Shown piece after piece: positions 60,648 to 64,000 of a stretch of DNA of 64,000 nt. Numbering within the stretch: position 1 is the stretch's first letter; each line of letters starts with the position of its first letter. The notes under the pieces are model-generated. The model ran no database searches. It was given only the letters and a program-made list of their open reading frames with translations, and was not told where the DNA came from. Source of the stretch: an uncultured Myxococcales bacterium. GTDB taxonomy: Bacteria > Myxococcota_A > Polyangia > Polyangiales > Polyangiaceae. Both the position numbers and the translations under genes were made by a program. The stretch covers positions 48,026 through 112,025 of the forward strand of contig CALFEQ010000080.1 of the NCBI GenBank assembly GCA_937949945.1. Direction: 5' to 3'.

Positions 60648-61565
60648 TCACGATGGTGACTTGCACCCGGCGCCTCCGTCCTGAAGGACGCAGGTCGCGC
60701 TCGCGCTCGCACAGTCTTCGTCGACGACGTACTTCCCCCCAGTGCACTTGAGGAGCTTGGTGCCGTCGACCGAGCAGGCGTAGCCCTCCTCCGAGAGGCA
60801 TGCCTCGTCCACGTTGCCGAGCGTCTGGTCGCAGTACCGATTGTTCTCCTTGATTTGGCACTTGTTGGCGCCCCGGCACTCGAACGCGACGACGAACTTC
60901 CCGTCCTTGCAGTCGAGGGCCTTCGTGCCATCCGTCGAGCACGCGCGAGCTTCGCCGATACAGGGAGCGTCCACCGACGCGTTCGACTGATCGCAGTGCC
61001 GCTCGTTCCCTTTCATCTGGCACTTGTTGACGCCCCCGCACTCGAACGCGACGACGAACTTCCCGTCCTTGCAGTCGAGGGCCTTCGTGCCGTCGGTCGA
61101 GCACGCGCGAGCTTCGCCGATACAAGGAGCGTCCACCGACGCGATCGACTGATCGCAGATGCCCTTGTCACCCTCCACCTTGCACTTGTCGGGTCCGGTA
61201 CAATCGTAGGCGGCGGTCCATTTGTTGTCGGTGCACGTGAGGAGCTTCGTGCCATCCATCGAGCAAGCATCCTTCTTGTCCTTGTCCGACACCGAACAGA
61301 AGTCGCCGGCCTGAGCCTGCCTCGCGTCGCAGATGGCCTTTCCATCGCGGAGCACGCAGCCATCCGGACCGTTGCAGGGCATGGCGGTCCATTTTCCGTT
61401 GTGGCAAACGAGGCTGCTCTTCGGATTCTCGCAAGTTGCAACACTCGCGTCCGAGCACGAGGCTCCGGCTCGGGGCGCCTCCGATTCGGAGTCGGAGCTC
61501 GAACACGCAACGGCGAGTGCGAGGACGGCAACGAGGCAGACTGCACGAGATGAGAAGATCGTCAT
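60648..61565 (-). CDS. Lipoprotein with five Cys-rich repeats
   Basis: 305 residues from ATG 61565. Signal SRAVCLVAVLALAVAC with lipobox AVAC. The mature protein is five tandem units of about 54 residues with spaced Cys; the consensus is C-x4-ACS-x-DGTKxLxC-x-DGKxxxxxxC-x4-KC-x8-CDQ. Units 3 and 4 are nearly identical (CIGEARACSTDGTKALDCKD repeated). Each unit should form disulfide-bonded loops on the cell surface. Function unknown; binding is likely. Gene lies downstream of a LuxR-type regulator and beneath element copy B. Confidence 0.85.
   Translation of the reverse strand: MTIFSSRAVCLVAVLALAVACSSSDSESEAPRAGASCSDASVATCENPKSSLVCHNGKWTAMPCNGPDGCVLRDGKAICDARQAQAGDFCSVSDKDKKDACSMDGTKLLTCTDNKWTAAYDCTGPDKCKVEGDKGICDQSIASVDAPCIGEARACSTDGTKALDCKDGKFVVAFECGGVNKCQMKGNERHCDQSNASVDAPCIGEARACSTDGTKALDCKDGKFVVAFECRGANKCQIKENNRYCDQTLGNVDEACLSEEGYACSVDGTKLLKCTGGKYVVDEDCASASATCVLQDGGAGCKSPS
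60855..61178. repeat. 162-bp tandem duplication inside the Cys-rich gene
   Basis: Two copies (about 60855-61016 and 61017-61178) at 162-base distance (54 codons), over 85 percent identical by eye. The common block begins CCGTCCTTGCAGTCGAGGGC. It is the DNA basis of units 3 and 4. Confidence 0.85.
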
Positions 61566-61580
61566 ACTGCCAGTGAAATG

Positions 61581-61630
61581 CCGTCGCCGGTGAGCTGGCG
61601 ATAGCGAATGTGTAGCGTCGAAAGATCGCG
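61581..61630 (-). promoter_or_regulatory. Duplicated 50-bp upstream element, copy B
   Basis: It lies 15 bases upstream of the start codon of the Cys-rich lipoprotein; see copy A at 60368-60417 for the comparison. On the minus strand it reads into the gene. Confidence 0.7.
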
Positions 61631-61687
61631 TTCGATGCCGAGGGCGATGGGAGCCTCGCGACGCAGCTTTCGCGGGCGCGAGTGGCC

Positions 61688-62935
61688 TCACGCTCGACGG
61701 AGAGCCGCGACCAGCTCGGCGCGGTTGCCGACGCCGAGCCGAGCATAGGCGTGTCGCAGGTGATGACTCACGGTGTGCGGGGAGAGCTCCAGCCGCTGGG
61801 CGATGGCACGATCGCTCAGTCCTTGCAGCGCGAGACGGGACACGCGCCACTGCGCGCTGGTGAGGGAGGGGTGCGAGCACCCATCGTTCGTCTCGGAGGG
61901 CGCGAGATCGAACGCCAGCAGGTAGCACCGCGAACCGAGCGCGTGGGCGCGCAGGGATAGTGCGGGTACGGCGTAGCCGTGCTGCACGCGGAACGCCTTG
62001 ATCAGATCGAGACGCGAGCGCTGTCCGAGCTTCGCGAGCACGACGTCCAGGTGAGCGTCCACGGTGCTGCGTGCCACGCCGAGCGTCAGCGCGATCCACT
62101 TCTCGCTCTTGCCGCTCGCGACGTACCCGGCGAGCTCGAGCTCGCTCGAGCTGAGCTGCCCTGGGAGCTCGGCCCCGTCCTCGAAGGCTGGCGCGAGCAC
62201 GTGATACCGGCGCCCATCGCAGTCGAACACATCGATCGACCGGAACGTGCCTCGTGCGAGCTCGCACCAGAGCTCGACGCTCTCCTCCAGATGAAGGCCG
62301 GAGCAGCGGGCGTCGAGCTCACACAACGCCTCGCGGAGCCGATGGTGCGTGTCTCCTGCGCCGCCATCGAACCTGACGCGAAGCGCATCGAAGCAGCGTT
62401 GCGCATGGAGCGCCAGAGCGAGTTGTCGGCCGACCCGCGTCCAGCAGCTCGCCCTTCCGGCCAGCGGCCGCGATTCGGTCTGCACGATGCCGAGCGTGAG
62501 CCACATGCCGTCGCCGTCGCACGACGTCAGATGACGCATGTCCTGCACGCCGACGTCGTCGAACGTCTCGAGCAGCCCGCGGAGATAGGGATCGGTCGGG
62601 CTCCATCGTTTCAGGATTCGACGCGCGCTGTGCGGACCGGTCGAGGAGCGGCCCTCACGCAAGAAGTCGATGCGGTGCGCGGAGCGCTCGTGGTGCCGCA
62701 TGAACGTGCGTGCCACGCGTGGAGACCGCACATGGACCGCGTAGCTGCCGACGGTCCTGAGCCCGTGGCCGTCCCAGAGCCGCCCCACCGCCCCGAGCTC
62801 GCTCGGAAACAGCGACGCGGTGCACTCCACGAGCGAGTCGAGCCAAGAGGTCAGCGACTCGCGTGGCTGGAAGGCGTGTTCGACGAGGACGCGTAGGGCG
62901 TCCGGCCCCTTTCTCCCCACGCCCGCAGCGTACAT
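61688..62935 (-). CDS. LuxR-type regulator with two HTH domains
   Basis: 415 residues from ATG 62935; the longer frame to 62992 begins in a region with a palindrome and is rejected. The N-terminal 250 residues are a sensor-like domain of unknown type with aromatic and His-rich segments. Two LuxR-type HTH domains follow: SSSELELAGYVASGKSEKWI (261-320) and LTSAQWRVSRLALQGLSDRA (358-415). The latter has the canonical LSPHTVSHHLRHAYARLGV recognition helix. Two such domains in one chain are unusual. Its own start is next to the palindrome at 62977-62991. It may regulate the neighbouring Cys-rich lipoprotein. Confidence 0.87.
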   Translation of the reverse strand: MYAAGVGRKGPDALRVLVEHAFQPRESLTSWLDSLVECTASLFPSELGAVGRLWDGHGLRTVGSYAVHVRSPRVARTFMRHHERSAHRIDFLREGRSSTGPHSARRILKRWSPTDPYLRGLLETFDDVGVQDMRHLTSCDGDGMWLTLGIVQTESRPLAGRASCWTRVGRQLALALHAQRCFDALRVRFDGGAGDTHHRLREALCELDARCSGLHLEESVELWCELARGTFRSIDVFDCDGRRYHVLAPAFEDGAELPGQLSSSELELAGYVASGKSEKWIALTLGVARSTVDAHLDVVLAKLGQRSRLDLIKAFRVQHGYAVPALSLRAHALGSRCYLLAFDLAPSETNDGCSHPSLTSAQWRVSRLALQGLSDRAIAQRLELSPHTVSHHLRHAYARLGVGNRAELVAALRRA

Positions 62936-63272
62936 CGAAACGCGTCGGCGGCGACCACACGCGTTCACGCACGCAATGCACGTGACGTGCACCGCGTTGC
63001 ATGTGTCCGAATTCCGGACGTTCTCAGCTCGTCGTCACTCAGCTCGCCTTCTTGTACGTCCGCTGCGCCGAGCTCGCCTGGTTGGCGGCGTCGCCCTCGA
63101 ACTGCACCTTCACGTTCCAGGTGCTGGCGTTCGACGGGAGGGGGGCATGGCGGGCACTTCCGAGCCGAGGATCACGCCAGCCGCTGCGCGCCGGTCTCGT
63201 TGCACCAGCGTGGAACCGCGCCGGGACGCGTACGATGGGAGCGGGTACTCGCCGCTCGTGATTCGAGGCTGA
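62936..63272. other. Divergent intergenic region with palindrome
   Basis: 337 bases between the LuxR-type gene and the last gene. It contains the palindrome at 62977-62991 and no other recognised element. Confidence 0.6.
62977..62991. promoter_or_regulatory. 15-bp palindrome TGCACGT-G-ACGTGCA
   Basis: Seven-base perfect arms with one central base, 42 bases upstream of the LuxR-type start codon on the minus strand. A candidate autoregulatory operator. Confidence 0.55.
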
Positions 63273-64000
63273 ATGCTGGGACTGATCTTCGATGCGGCCG
63301 TTCGCATCGTGACGGAGCTCGTCGCCGGCCGCGTCGACAAGGCGCTCCGCGAGAAGCCGGTCACGCCGCCCGACCCGCGCCGCGTGCTGGCCGCGCGCGG
63401 CGCGTACGAGAGGTGGGTCGCGCGACGAGGCCTACGACGAGACGAGAGCGGCCGGGGCTTTCGCGGCGCGCTAGGGCGTCATCCCGTCGTCCTCCGTCCC
63501 GGCCTCGAGGGAAGCGCGCCGATCGGCGTCGAGGTCGAGATCGAGATCGCGCACGGAGCGACGCGACAGGTGCTCCTCACGCCCTCGAGCCGCGGCGAAG
63601 GTCCGCTCGAGGGCGCGCTCGCGGCGTGCTTCGACGATCACGAGCTTCCGAGCGCGCTCCGTTCCATCGCCGTCACCTCGAGCGGCTTGCGTCTCCGCTT
63701 CGCCGCGCTGACTCGACCGGAGATCGTGGAGCTCGGCGTGCCGCGCGCGATCGAGGCGCGTCTCTGCGAGCCGCTTTCGAGGAGTGGGCGGCGCCGCCCG
63801 CAGGCTACACGCCATCGCCGGACGATCCGTCGCCGGAGCAAATCATCGAATGGTGGACGGAGGCGCTGCCCGAACGAGGCCTCGTCGATCTGCCAGCGAT
63901 CGTCCTGCCTACCAATGGCGATCAGGACGACATCCTGATGTTCGAGCCCCAGAGTTCCCGGCTGGAGAGTCACTGGATTTGGGATCGGAAGCGTAGTTTC
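63273..64000 (+). CDS. Hypothetical protein, frameshifted near 63768, truncated by the window
   Basis: The frame from ATG 63273 (GAGG four bases upstream) reads LGLIFDAAVRIVTELVAGRV, then VAARGAYERWVARRGL-like and VEVEIEIAHGATRQVLLTPS segments, up to about residue 165 (RAIEARLC). From there the coding sense shifts by one base into a frame with AAFEEWAAPPAGYTPSPDD, EQIIEWWTEALPERGLVDLP and FEPQSSRLESHWIWDRKRSF, running off the window edge. The formal stop of the first frame at 63938 is in shifted sequence. It may be a sequencing indel or a pseudogene. I recognise no family. Confidence 0.55.

Overview
The window is high-GC (roughly two-thirds G+C or more), gene-dense DNA. It most resembles a chromosomal segment of a myxobacterium (Myxococcota, probably class Polyangia). 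This is inferred from the very large share of lipoproteins with Ala/Ser/Gly/Asp-rich linkers, the DUF4215-type and related Cys-rich repeats, an NtrC-type regulator, Gld-like ABC transport genes, and CPBP/M50 membrane proteases, MlaEFD and SPW-repeat proteins. I found no rRNA, tRNA, CRISPR array, prophage or transposase. Three genes appear frameshifted, two of them at G-runs, so some indel error in the assembly is possible. One further gene is a short C-terminal remnant.

Layout. 1-5.2 kb: a truncated radical SAM enzyme with two CxxC-like N-terminal elements (MJ0619/Tes-like), YjbQ, a lipoprotein, a degenerate HD protein and leucine dehydrogenase. 5.3-11.3 kb (minus): a lipoprotein, then a Gld-type ABC exporter operon (ATPase, permease, GldG-like, DUF4340) with short heptamer repeats in its spacers. 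11.3-16.7 kb: a repeat- and hairpin-bearing spacer, adenosine deaminase, a lysozyme-like protein, an MscS channel and an SDR without the usual catalytic residues. 16.8-24.7 kb (plus): lipoproteins, one with a VHL-beta domain that keeps the hydroxyproline-pocket residues, a PDZ-CPBP protease and an M50-CBS protease. 24.7-28.1 kb: an NtrC-type regulator, divergent from a lipoprotein across a palindromic spacer, and a methyltransferase.

28.2-35.6 kb: an MlaEFD lipid transporter whose permease carries a STAS domain, then SPW, universal stress and AI-2E proteins, then a YeeE/YedE pair with a TauE/SafE permease (sulfur-compound transport). 35.6-44.7 kb (plus): an outer-membrane barrel, a TrpB2-like enzyme with a methyltransferase, a lipoprotein/FadL-like barrel/MMPL cluster, and an SRPBCC-ArsR pair with two clear operator palindromes. 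44.7-53.4 kb (minus): a universal stress protein, a second AI-2E protein and a copper-resistance cluster (multicopper oxidase, TolC-like lipoprotein, His-rich metal-binding lipoprotein, CopZ, CopA, two small envelope proteins). 53.6-64 kb: Cys-rich lipoproteins, a small protein with a double-glycine-type leader, a VWA lipoprotein, HEAT and DOT1-like proteins, a geranylgeranyl-reductase-type flavoprotein, a broken lipoprotein and an intact one sharing a duplicated upstream element, a LuxR-type regulator with two HTH domains, and a frameshifted gene running off the end.

The strongest leads for something new are the double-glycine-leader protein at 54413-54772, the VHL-pocket lipoprotein at 18098-18718, the dispersed heptamer repeats, and the duplicated lipoprotein promoter element near 60.4 and 61.6 kb.
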